NCBI GenBank assembly: GCA_934589835.1
Contig: CAKTOK010000025.1
Location: forward strand, 1 to 22,282
Direction: 5' to 3'
DNA length: 22,282 nucleotides
From: an uncultured Oscillospiraceae bacterium
GTDB taxonomy: Bacteria > Bacillota > Clostridia > Oscillospirales > Oscillospiraceae
Shown: positions 1-6,954 of the stretch, piece by piece
Numbering within the stretch: the first letter of the stretch is position 1
How the letters are laid out: the number at the start of each line of letters is the position of its first letter
Made by a program: the position numbers and the translations under genes
Notes under the pieces: generated by a model
What the model saw: only the letters and a program-made list of their open reading frames with translations
Databases searched by the model: none
What the model was told of the DNA's origin: nothing

Positions 1-55
1 AAATCGTGTTGTCGTCAAAAGCGGCACGAGGGTTCGAATCCCTCCCACTGCGCCA
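1..55 (+). tRNA. Class II tRNA, 3' portion (Ser or Leu), cut by the window edge
   Basis: The T arm is clear: GAGGG at 28-32, loop TTCGAAT at 33-39, CCCTC at 40-44. It is followed by a 7-base acceptor strand (45-51), discriminator G at 52 and an encoded CCA at 53-55. A long variable arm is visible, with TGTCG at 10-14 pairing to CGGCA at 22-26. This marks a class II tRNA (Leu, Ser, Tyr). If TCGTG at 4-8 is the 3' anticodon strand, the anticodon ends in A. G73 favours Ser (NGA) over Leu, which normally has A73. The 7-bp acceptor argues against tRNA-Sec. The 5' half and the anticodon lie outside the window, so identity is not settled. Confidence 0.85.
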
Positions 56-218
56 GAAAAGCCTGAACGATGCCATGTGGTGAAAGCCGCATGGCATCAG
101 GCATCTTTGCAAAAACCCCGACCGCTCATGAGCTGTCGGGGCCATTTGTCAGAAGGAATATTCCGGCGGGACCGGCGCAGCTTGCCGGACAGTCCCCCGC
201 GAAAGGAGTGCATCACGC
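56..218 (+). other. Leader between tRNA and MATE gene with three hairpins
   Basis: Three inverted repeats are visible. At 69-98 a 12-bp stem (one G-T pair) is extended by GCCT/AGGC at 61-64 and 99-102. It is followed only by ATCTTT and could end the tRNA transcript weakly. At 116-141 there is a CCCCGAC/GTCGGGG stem with a palindromic loop; five A residues lie before it, so it would read as a terminator on the minus strand. At about 166-200 an interrupted GC-rich stem ends directly before the MATE ribosome binding site. I see no convincing promoter. Confidence 0.5.
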
Positions 219-1628
219 TTGGCTGCTGCCACCACGAAAGACATGACCCATGGCATCCCCTGGCGGCTCATCGCCGGATTTGCTATCCCCATCTTCCTCA
301 GCCAGACGTTCCAGCAGCTGTACAACACCGCCGACTCCCTGATCGTCAGCAACTTTCTGGGCGACAACGCGCTGGCGGCCGTCAGCGCCTCCGGCCCCCT
401 GATCTTCCTGCTCATCAGCTTTTTCGCCGGTGCGGCCAGCGGCGTGGGCGTAGCCATCTCCCGCTATTTCGGGGCGGGCGACTATGACAGGGTGTCCCGC
501 ACGGTCCACACCGCCGTGCTGCTGGGTCTGATCAGCAGCCTGATCCTGACCGTCATCGGCGTGGCGTTCACTCCCACGCTGCTGCGCTGGATGGATACGG
601 ATCCGGAGGTGCTGCCTGACGCCATCGGCTATTTCCGGTGCTATTTCGCCGGTGTCGGCGCGGGTGTGATGTACAACACCTTTACGGGCATCATGAACGC
701 GCTGGGCGACAGCAAGCGGCCGCTGTACTTCCTGATCGTCTCGTCCCTGACCAACGTGGCGCTGGATCTGCTGTTTGTGGCGGTGCTGCGCTGGGGCGTG
801 TGGTCGGCGGCGCTGGCTACCATCATCTCGCAGGCGCTCAGCGCCGTGCTGTGTGTGATCCACCTGTCCAAAAAGGGCACGATCTATCAGCTGAGGCTGT
901 CCGCCCTGCGGATAGACGGGCCTCTGCTGCGGGAGATCCTGCGCTACGGCCTGCCCGCCGGCATCCAGAACTCCGTCATCGGACTTGCCAACGTGGTGGT
1001 GCAGACCAACATCAACGCCTTCGGCAAGATGGCCACGGCGGCCTACGGCGCGTACTCCAAGATCGAGGGCTTCGCGTTCCTGCCGGTGACCAGCTTCACC
1101 ATGGCCATCACCACCTATGTGGGGCAGAATCTGGGGGCGGGGCTGAAGCCCCGCGCCAAAAAGGGCGCGATATTCGGCATCACGGCGGCGGCCATCATCG
1201 CCGAGCTCATCGGCGTGGCCACCTATCTGGCGGCGCCGTGGCTGGTAAGCCTGTTCTCCCGTACGCCGGAGGTCATCGAGCTGGGTGTGCTGGAGACACG
1301 CACCATCTGCCTTTTCTACTGCCTGCTGGCGTTCTCCCACGCCATTGCCAGCGTGTGCCGCGGCGCCGGCAAGGCCTTCGTGCCCATGACCATCATGCTG
1401 GGCGTATGGTGCGTGTTCCGCATCCTCTACATCACCATCATCATGCAGTGGCGGCATGAGATCGTCTATGTCTACTGGGCGTATCCCATCACATGGGTCA
1501 TCAGCTCGGTGATCTATCTGTTCTATTTTCTGTTCTCCAACTGGCAAAACGGCTTCGACCCGAAGCCGGAGACGCCGGAGCATCATCACCATCATCACCA
1601 TCACCACCACTGGTTCCACCACCGGTAA
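219..1628 (+). CDS. MATE family multidrug/cation antiporter with natural His10 tail
   Basis: Integral membrane exporter of the MATE (NorM/DinF-like) family, which expels organic cations or drugs in exchange for Na+ or H+. The 469-residue length and about 12 hydrophobic segments fit the family. The N-terminal pattern, with a conserved proline in the first helix followed by QQLYNTADSLIV and FLG near residues 25-45, is typical of Bacillota MATE proteins. The chosen start is TTG at 219, because GAAAGGAG at 201-208 lies 10 bases upstream; an internal ATG at 243 is the alternative. The C terminus is unusual: ten consecutive histidines (codons 1581-1610), then WFHHR. The gene stands alone and ends at a shared terminator. 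Substrate cannot be read from sequence. Confidence 0.93.
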   Translation: MAAATTKDMTHGIPWRLIAGFAIPIFLSQTFQQLYNTADSLIVSNFLGDNALAAVSASGPLIFLLISFFAGAASGVGVAISRYFGAGDYDRVSRTVHTAVLLGLISSLILTVIGVAFTPTLLRWMDTDPEVLPDAIGYFRCYFAGVGAGVMYNTFTGIMNALGDSKRPLYFLIVSSLTNVALDLLFVAVLRWGVWSAALATIISQALSAVLCVIHLSKKGTIYQLRLSALRIDGPLLREILRYGLPAGIQNSVIGLANVVVQTNINAFGKMATAAYGAYSKIEGFAFLPVTSFTMAITTYVGQNLGAGLKPRAKKGAIFGITAAAIIAELIGVATYLAAPWLVSLFSRTPEVIELGVLETRTICLFYCLLAFSHAIASVCRGAGKAFVPMTIMLGVWCVFRILYITIIMQWRHEIVYVYWAYPITWVISSVIYLFYFLFSNWQNGFDPKPETPEHHHHHHHHHHWFHHR

Positions 1629-1634
1629 CGTGTC

Positions 1635-1669
1635 AAAAGCGCCCGCAGTCGCAGGACTGCGGGCGCTTT
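1635..1669. terminator. Bidirectional intrinsic terminator between MATE and yitT-like genes
   Basis: A 15-base arm at 1636-1650 (AAAGCGCCCGCAGTC) pairs perfectly with 1655-1669 around a 4-base loop. The flanking AAA and TTT let it work in both directions. It sits between two convergent genes, 7 bases after one stop and 7 bases before the other. Confidence 0.85.
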
Positions 1670-1676
1670 CCGTGTC

Positions 1677-2543
1677 TTACAGGCTGTCCGGCTTGTTGAC
1701 GCCGAAGCCCTCACCCAGGATCTCGTAGGCGTCGCACACGATGATGAACGCATCGGGATCGGCCTGCTTGACGATGGACTTGATGCTGACGATCTGGGCG
1801 CGGCTGAAGGCGCAGAGGATGACGTTCTTCGCACTGCCGCTGTAACCGCCGCGGCCCTCCAGCAGGGTAACGCCGCGGTCCAGCTCCAGCAGCTTGTCGG
1901 TGATGGTCTCGTACTGCTCGGAGATAATATAGGCCATCTTGGCGCCGTTTCCGCCGTAAATAACGCGGTCCATCACCTTGGAGATGATGAACAGCGCCAC
2001 CATGGCGTACAGCGCCTGGGTCAGATCGCGGAACACCGCGGCGTAGGAGATGACCACGACGGCGTCAATGGCCAGGCACAGCGTCCCGATGGACAGGCCG
2101 GGCAGCTTCAGCTTCAGAAGCCGCGCCGCCAGCTCCGTACCGCCGGTGGTGGCGCTGTAGCGCATCATCAGGCCGCAGCCCAGGCCCACGATGACGCCGC
2201 CGTACACCGCGGCCAGCATGGGCTCCATGGGGCGGAAGGTGTAAACGCCGGCCAGCAGGTCGATCATGCCGGAGCTGACCAGCGTGGCGTACAGCGTGGC
2301 ATAAAGCCAGTGGCGGCCCACCTTCGTCCAGCTCAGGACAAACAGCGGCAGGTTCAGCACGATGACGGCCATGCCAATGGGAACTCGGGGAAGGAAGAAG
2401 TTGATGATCTGGGCCACGCCGGTGAAGCCGCCCACGCTCAGATGGTTGGGGTCAAAGCACCAGTTGAAGCCTACGGCGTACAGCGCGCAGGAGAGGGTGA
2501 TCATGGCGTACTGCCCCGCAATGGCTTTGATCTTATGATCCAT
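1677..2543 (-). CDS. YitT family membrane protein (YitT_membrane + DUF2179)
   Basis: A 288-residue protein of the YitT family. The N-terminal part (about residues 10-190) has five or six hydrophobic segments with the family pattern GGFTGVAQI near residue 40 and YSATTGGTELAA near 130. The C-terminal cytosolic DUF2179 domain (about 205-285) carries GRGGYSG, then a DPDAFI and GEGF signature. The biochemical role of the family is not established, so none is assigned. The start is ATG at 2543, with AAAAGGA about 12 bases upstream. An open frame continues 99 codons further upstream but is arginine-rich noise and crosses the promoter, so it was excluded. It is monocistronic, with a good sigma-A promoter at 2585-2613. 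Confidence 0.92.
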   Translation of the reverse strand: MDHKIKAIAGQYAMITLSCALYAVGFNWCFDPNHLSVGGFTGVAQIINFFLPRVPIGMAVIVLNLPLFVLSWTKVGRHWLYATLYATLVSSGMIDLLAGVYTFRPMEPMLAAVYGGVIVGLGCGLMMRYSATTGGTELAARLLKLKLPGLSIGTLCLAIDAVVVISYAAVFRDLTQALYAMVALFIISKVMDRVIYGGNGAKMAYIISEQYETITDKLLELDRGVTLLEGRGGYSGSAKNVILCAFSRAQIVSIKSIVKQADPDAFIIVCDAYEILGEGFGVNKPDSL

Positions 2544-2584
2544 AAGCAGCGTCCGTCCTTTTCTTCTCACGAAAATGTATATAC

Positions 2585-2613
2585 AGTATACTATGCAAAA
2601 CGCCGTTTGTCTA
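2585..2613 (-). promoter_or_regulatory. Sigma-A type promoter of the yitT-like gene
   Basis: On the minus strand TAGACA (2608-2613, one mismatch to TTGACA) is followed by exactly 17 bases and TATACT (2585-2590, one mismatch to TATAAT). The -10 box lies about 42 bases upstream of the ATG at 2543. Confidence 0.8.
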
Positions 2614-2821
2614 CCACTGTTTACTCCACCAGCGGCGGCACGAACCGCTCGACGGCGGCGCAGCGTCCAGCTCGCGGGAGACGTAGACGGCCACCGATTC
2701 AGCAAACCGCACCGGCTCCGGTACGGGCGGCGCCAGCGCTGCGGCGCTGCGGCGAAAGCCGCGCTGACAGCCGCTCTGTTCCCGTACATGGGGTGTACGA
2801 TCGCAGGGGGAAAACGAAAAG

Positions 2822-2846
2822 GAGGGCGTGCCTTGGGCACGTCCTC
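2822..2846. terminator. Intrinsic terminator downstream of ftsK
   Basis: GAGGGCGTGCC (2822-2832) pairs with GGCACGTCCTC (2836-2846), with one G-T pair and a 3-base loop. On the minus strand it follows the ftsK stop after about 14 bases and is followed by T-rich sequence. On the plus strand it is followed by TCTTTTTT, so it may work in both directions. Confidence 0.75.
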
Positions 2847-2860
2847 TCTTTTTTATTGAT

Positions 2861-5362
2861 TCAATCCAGCGCATCGTGGCTCTCGAACACGTCCTGCACG
2901 GAGCCGTAGCGGTCCGCAGGCGGCGTTTCCTGCGGTGCGGCGCCTCTGGCCATTTGCAGCTCCTGCCATTTTTCGCGGGTGATCAGGAGCTGGCGGGGCT
3001 TAGAGCCCTCGAAGGGGCCGACGTAGCCGCGCTCCTCCATCTGGTCCACCAGACGGGCGGCCCTGGAATAGCCCAGCTTCAGGCGGCGCTGGAGCATGGA
3101 AACGGAGGCCTGCCCCGTCTCCAGCACCACCTCCACGGCAGCGGGCAGCAGCTCATCGCCGTCCTCGCCGTCGGCGGGTGCGTCGGAGGCGGCGGCCTTG
3201 CCCTTGTCGGACTTGGCGTCCACCGCCTGCTGGATCTTCTCGATGACATCCTGATCGTAGTGGGCCTCGCCGGCGGTGTCCTTCACAAAGGCCACCACCC
3301 GCTCGATCTCCTCCGGCGTGATGAAGCAGCCCTGCACCCGTGTGGGCTTGCTGTCACCCAGCGGAGAATACAGCATATCGCCCTTGCCCACCAGCTTCTC
3401 GGCGCCGGGGGTGTCCAGAATGATGCGGGATTCCATGGAGCTGGCCACGGCGAAGGCGATGCGGCTGGGGATATTGGCCTTCATCAGTCCGGTGATGACA
3501 TCGGCGGAGGGACGCTGGGTGGCCACCACCAGATGCATGCCGGAGGCACGTCCCATCTGGGCCACACGGCAGATGGATTCCTCCACCTCCTTGGCGGCCA
3601 CCAGCATCAGATCGGCCAGCTCATCAATGACCACCACCACGATGGGCAGCTTTTTCACATCCTCGTCCGTCTCGGAAAGGGCATTGTAGCCCGCCAGATC
3701 CTTCACGCCCTTTTCGGAGAACATCTTATAGCGCTTCATCATCTCAAATACCGCCCATTGCAGGGCGCCGGCGGCCTTCTTGGGGTCGGTGACCACGGGG
3801 ATGAGCAGGTGCGGAATGCCGTTGTAGGGAGCCAGCTCCACCATCTTCGGGTCCACCATGATGAAGCGGACCTCGTCCGGCGTGGACTTATAGAGAATGC
3901 TGACGATGAGGGAGTTGGTGCAGACGGATTTGCCGGAGCCGGTGGTGCCGGCGATCAGCACATGGGGCAGCTTGGCGATGTTGCCCACGATGCTGCTGCC
4001 GCCGATGTCCTTGCCCACGGCGAAGGCCACGGGGGACGGGTGACAGGTGAACTCGCGGGACTCGATGACATCGCGGATACGCACGGCGGTGACGGTGCGG
4101 TTGGGGACCTCGATGCCCACCACGGAGATCTTGTTGGGTACCGGCGCCACGCGGACGCCGCTGGCGCCCAGCGCCAGCGCGATGTCGTCGGACAGGTTGG
4201 TGATCTTGCTGAGCTTGACGCCCTGCTCCAGCGTGAATTCGTAGCGGGTGACGCTGGGGCCGTGAACCACCTCGCCGGCGGCGGCATCTACGCCGAAGGA
4301 CCGCAGGGCCTCGGCCAGGCGGCGGGAGTTGTTACGCAGCTCCGCCCCTATCTCGGTGCAGTTATCGGCGTGGTTCTCCTCCAGCAGGGTGATGGGCGGG
4401 TAGCGGTAGACCTCCTCGCCCTGCGCCAGCTCCTGCTCGATGGCCTGCCCCACCTCCTCGGCGGCGGACTGCACCTCCTGCTGAAGCTGGGCCTTCTTTT
4501 TCTTTTCAGGCACCGGCTCCTTCACCGGTGCAGACTCCTGCGCCGATACGGGCGCGGCGGGCTCCTTCCGGTCCAGTACCTCGTCCGGCGTCCGGACGGC
4601 GGCGGACCGGCCGGTGAAAAACGCCTTCCGTGCCCCGCTCTCCATCGCGGACGGCTCGCCGTCCAGCGGGATGTCGATGCTGGCCCGCTTTTTGGCGGGC
4701 CTCTCCTTGGCGGGCGCAGGCGGCGCCTGCCCCTGGGGCAGCGTCTCAAAGCCGTCGTCCAGCAGGTCGTCTTCCTCATCGTCCCAACGGCTGTCACGGT
4801 ACTCGCGGACCTTGTTCACGGCCTGCTGCGGCGTCATATGCAGCGCGCCCAGCAGTGCCGCCAGCAGCAGCACCACGAATACCACGACGGACACCACCTT
4901 GCTCAGCAGCGCCTCGCTGCCCAGCGCCAGACCGCCGGCGATGACGCCGCCGCAGGTCAGGGCCTGCCCGTCCTTCCACAGCCGGGGCAGCAGGCCGCCG
5001 CCCAGCTCGTAGGCGGTGCGGCAGAGGAGCAGGTGGCACAGCACGCCCACCAGCAGCGGCAGCAGCAGCGTGCAGGCGGTACGCAGGATCACAGGGCGGC
5101 CCTGATGCCGCAGCTGGATCAGCGCCGCGGCCAGCAGCGCCGGCGCCGCCAGATAGTAGCCGTAGCCCAGCAGGCCCCGAAGGGCCTTGGCGATAAACGT
5201 CAGCAGCAGCGCGTCCACATTGAAATAGCTCACCAGCACGCACAGTGCCAGCAGCAGGCAGACGATGCCGCCGATCAGCCGCGCCATGCCGTTATAGGCG
5301 GGCGGCTCCGGCTTGGGCGGCGCTTTTTTCCCTTTCGTTGTTTTCTTCTGTGTCGATGCCAT
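2861..5362 (-). CDS. ftsK: DNA translocase FtsK/SpoIIIE
   Basis: Septum-anchored, ATP-driven DNA pump that clears or segregates chromosomal DNA at division or sporulation. Of 833 residues, the first ~185 hold four hydrophobic segments (FtsK_4TM). A Pro/Ala/Glu-rich linker runs to about 320, then the alpha and beta motor domains follow. Walker A GTTGSGKS has its lysine at K478, and Walker B VVVVIDELADLM has D580 and E581. The winged-helix gamma domain (about 750-800) reads SVSMLQRRLKLGYSRAARLVDQM, the part that reads orienting DNA motifs in this family. I chose ATG at 5362, since GTGAGG lies 6 bases upstream; a GTG at 5374 also stays in frame but has a poorer site. It starts 19 bases after the uppP stop, so the two are co-transcribed. 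Confidence 0.96.
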   Translation of the reverse strand: MASTQKKTTKGKKAPPKPEPPAYNGMARLIGGIVCLLLALCVLVSYFNVDALLLTFIAKALRGLLGYGYYLAAPALLAAALIQLRHQGRPVILRTACTLLLPLLVGVLCHLLLCRTAYELGGGLLPRLWKDGQALTCGGVIAGGLALGSEALLSKVVSVVVFVVLLLAALLGALHMTPQQAVNKVREYRDSRWDDEEDDLLDDGFETLPQGQAPPAPAKERPAKKRASIDIPLDGEPSAMESGARKAFFTGRSAAVRTPDEVLDRKEPAAPVSAQESAPVKEPVPEKKKKAQLQQEVQSAAEEVGQAIEQELAQGEEVYRYPPITLLEENHADNCTEIGAELRNNSRRLAEALRSFGVDAAAGEVVHGPSVTRYEFTLEQGVKLSKITNLSDDIALALGASGVRVAPVPNKISVVGIEVPNRTVTAVRIRDVIESREFTCHPSPVAFAVGKDIGGSSIVGNIAKLPHVLIAGTTGSGKSVCTNSLIVSILYKSTPDEVRFIMVDPKMVELAPYNGIPHLLIPVVTDPKKAAGALQWAVFEMMKRYKMFSEKGVKDLAGYNALSETDEDVKKLPIVVVVIDELADLMLVAAKEVEESICRVAQMGRASGMHLVVATQRPSADVITGLMKANIPSRIAFAVASSMESRIILDTPGAEKLVGKGDMLYSPLGDSKPTRVQGCFITPEEIERVVAFVKDTAGEAHYDQDVIEKIQQAVDAKSDKGKAAASDAPADGEDGDELLPAAVEVVLETGQASVSMLQRRLKLGYSRAARLVDQMEERGYVGPFEGSKPRQLLITREKWQELQMARGAAPQETPPADRYGSVQDVFESHDALD

Positions 5363-5381
5363 AGTTTTCCTCACTTTTATC

Positions 5382-6215
5382 TCACTTGACGGCCTGCAGT
5401 ACCAGCGTCAGGATGCCCACGGCCCAGCAGTAATAGGCGAACGCGCCGAAGCGTCCCTTATCCGCCACATACTTCAGCAGTCGGATGCACAGATACCCCA
5501 CCACAGCGGCGGTGACGACGCCCACCAGATACATGGGTACCTCCGCGCCGTTGATACCGGCCTTCACTGCGTCGCCAATGGACAGGATGTTGGCCCCCAG
5601 CACGGCGGGGATGCTCAGCAGGAAGGAAAAGCGCACGGCAAACGTCCGCTCATACCCCACGAAGCAGCCGGCGGTGATGGTCATGCCGGAGCGGGAGACG
5701 CCGGGCAGCGTGGCCACCGCCTGTCCCACGCCCACCAGCAGGGCGTCTGCCCATGTGGCGCTGCGCTCAGTCTTGCGGCCCTTGCGTACCCGGTCGCACA
5801 AGAACAGCAGAAAGCCGGTAACGATCAGCGCCGCGCCCACGAATACCATATTATCGCCCAGACCCTGTACCGCCCTGCGGACAGGCAGCACCGCAAACAG
5901 CGGCAGCGTGCCCACGATGATGAGCAGGATCAGGCGGCGGGCCGGCGGCACCGGCGACGGCGTGGAGCGGTGGGCCAGATCGCCGATGCCCCGGAAAAAC
6001 TCCACCACCATGGCGCAGATATCCTTCCAGTAGGCCGCGAATACCGCCGCCAGCGTGCCCAGGTGGAGCAGTACGTCAAAAAACTCCGGCACGCTGCCGG
6101 CGCTCTCCAGCCCCAGCAGGTTCTGGGCGATGGCCAGATGGCCGGAGCTGGAGATGGGCAGGAACTCCGCCACGCCCTGTATCAGGCCCAGCAGGAAGGC
6201 TGTCAAGTATGTCAT
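5382..6215 (-). CDS. uppP: Undecaprenyl-diphosphatase UppP/BacA
   Basis: Membrane phosphatase that converts undecaprenyl diphosphate to the monophosphate, recycling the lipid carrier for peptidoglycan. In this family it also confers bacitracin resistance when abundant. The 277-residue length and 7-8 hydrophobic segments fit. Both signature regions are present: Q13xxxE17 followed by FLPISSSGHL (H26), and PGVSRSGMTI near residue 170, which holds the conserved arginine. ATG at 6215 has GTGAGG 7 bases upstream. It is the first gene of a uppP-ftsK operon, which couples envelope recycling with division. The operon is divergent from the V-ATPase genes. Confidence 0.96.
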   Translation of the reverse strand: MTYLTAFLLGLIQGVAEFLPISSSGHLAIAQNLLGLESAGSVPEFFDVLLHLGTLAAVFAAYWKDICAMVVEFFRGIGDLAHRSTPSPVPPARRLILLIIVGTLPLFAVLPVRRAVQGLGDNMVFVGAALIVTGFLLFLCDRVRKGRKTERSATWADALLVGVGQAVATLPGVSRSGMTITAGCFVGYERTFAVRFSFLLSIPAVLGANILSIGDAVKAGINGAEVPMYLVGVVTAAVVGYLCIRLLKYVADKGRFGAFAYYCWAVGILTLVLQAVK

Positions 6216-6255
6216 AGCTGTACCTCACGTCAAATTCAAATACAAATTGTTATAT

Positions 6256-6284
6256 ATTGTCGAAAGTATCCCATTTGTTGTCAA
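6256..6284 (-). promoter_or_regulatory. Probable sigma-A promoter of uppP-ftsK
   Basis: On the minus strand a perfect TTGACA (6279-6284) is followed by 17 bases and GACAAT (6256-6261, four of six matches to TATAAT). A TATATA a few bases further downstream is an alternative -10 box at non-optimal spacing. The -10 lies about 40 bases before the uppP ATG. Confidence 0.65.
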
Positions 6285-6377
6285 TGCAGTTTCCATAACA
6301 AGGATATTGTAGCACACATCAGGGGAAAATGCCACTGGAATTTGGCAGCGTCAGGGTACGGGCGAAAGTTTCGTATT

Positions 6378-6402
6378 GCGATATTTTTTCATAAAATATT
6401 GC
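6378..6402. repeat. AT-rich palindrome, possible operator
   Basis: GCGATATTTT (6378-6387) and AAAATATTGC (6393-6402) are inverted repeats with one G-T position and a 5-base centre. It lies between two divergent transcription units and overlaps a weak -10 like TAAAAT. It could be a regulator binding site or a transcript hairpin. Confidence 0.4.
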
Positions 6403-6542
6403 ATTTGACGAAGTTCACAAAAAGGCGGCAGACATTTTCTACGGCTTGCCCGTTGTGGGAAGCATACTTTTGTGGTATCCTGATACAAATATGGCATCAG
6501 TTGACAATGGCGGTACTGTCCCTGCCTGTCGGCTGATGGCTT

Positions 6543-6608
6543 GCAGAGGGCCACCCCTGCGGTATAACGGATGTTCTCAGGGGAAGGCCGCACAGGGGCT
6601 TTCCCCTG
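6543..6608 (+). promoter_or_regulatory. V-ATPase leader with mutually exclusive hairpins
   Basis: A 12-bp hairpin (6578-6589 with 6597-6608, one G-T pair, 7-base loop) ends 13 bases before the AGAAAGG ribosome binding site. The leader carries CCCCTG at 6554 and 6603 and CAGGGG at 6578 and 6593, so either CCCCTG can pair with either CAGGGG. The alternative pairing 6554-6562 with 6588-6598 extends to nine pairs with a 2-base bulge. A further small stem GC-AGGG/CCCT-GC is possible at 6543-6560. No U-run follows, so an effect on translation or mRNA stability is more likely than termination. Confidence 0.45.
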
Positions 6609-6633
6609 TCTGCATAGCTCAGAAAGGCGGTGA

Positions 6634-6954
6634 ATGACACTGTATCAGGAAAAGATCGAGGCGCTGCAGGCAGCGGAGAGCCGTCTGCTGGCGCAGAAGG
6701 CCGCCGCACAGGCTGCGGCGGCGGAGCAGGTACGTCAGGCGGAAAAGGACGGCGCGGCTCTGATCGCCGAGGCGCAGGAGCTGGCGCGCCGCGCCGACGC
6801 CGACGCCCTGCGGCAGGCGGAGGCACAGGCCGCCGCGGAGCGGGCGGTCATGCTGGAGCGCACCGAGGAGGACTGCAGCGCCCTGCGGCGCGAGGCGCTG
6901 GCGCGCATGGATGCGGCCGTCTCCTACCTGCTGGAAAAGGTGGTGAAGCGGTAG
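6634..6954 (+). CDS. V-type ATPase subunit G/H (peripheral stalk)
   Basis: A 106-residue, Ala/Glu/Arg-rich, almost entirely helical protein with no membrane segment and a coiled-coil pattern over about residues 5-90. This matches the small peripheral-stalk subunit (NtpF in the E. hirae naming, AhaH or subunit H/G elsewhere) that pairs with subunit E to hold the stator. ATG at 6634 has AGAAAGGCGG upstream. It is the first gene of the operon, and its TAG is followed immediately by the ATG of the subunit I gene. Low-complexity composition makes family assignment depend mainly on length and position. Confidence 0.85.
   Translation: MTLYQEKIEALQAAESRLLAQKAAAQAAAAEQVRQAEKDGAALIAEAQELARRADADALRQAEAQAAAERAVMLERTEEDCSALRREALARMDAAVSYLLEKVVKR

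Larger units (their letters stand above)
2544..2860. other. Intergenic region with yitT promoter, decayed coding trace and ftsK terminator
   Basis: This 317-base stretch holds the yitT-like promoter (2585-2613), the ftsK terminator (2822-2846), and between them a GC-rich segment with coding-like strings on the minus strand in two frames. The strings are RFAESVAVYVSRELD (about 2664-2730) and then CAAVERFVPPLVE plus a TAA stop (2621-2662). The join needs a frameshift. There is no start codon with a ribosome binding site, so a dead gene remnant is the most I would claim. Confidence 0.4.
6216..6633. other. Divergent regulatory region between uppP and the V-ATPase operon
   Basis: This 418-base stretch contains the uppP promoter (6256-6284), a 25-base AT-rich palindrome (6378-6402) and the hairpin-forming V-ATPase leader (6543-6608). 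The V-ATPase promoter is unclear. TAAAAT at 6392-6397 with TTCGTA 16 bases upstream, and TATAAC at 6563-6568 with TTGCAG upstream, are both weak candidates. I see no credible gene in it. Confidence 0.55.

Noticed and set aside
1..55. tRNA-Sec as identity of the partial tRNA
   Set aside because: Sec tRNA needs an 8-bp acceptor; here the acceptor strand after the T arm is 7 bases and the variable arm is too short.
213..1622. 469-codon minus-strand frame opposite the MATE gene
   Set aside because: Codon-position mirror of the MATE gene, rich in His, Gly and Asp; no start site or homology pattern.
2544..2840. N-terminal extension of the YitT-like protein by 99 residues
   Set aside because: It would run through the promoter and is Arg-rich; the ATG at 2543 gives the usual family length.
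2828..5389. Very long plus-strand open frame (853 codons) opposite ftsK
   Set aside because: Its His/Gly/Leu-rich composition is the mirror of GC-rich FtsK codons; ftsK itself has all domains and motifs.
6446..6637. Small plus-strand frame in the V-ATPase leader
   Set aside because: No ribosome binding site, atypical composition, and it overlaps the hairpins and the first subunit start.
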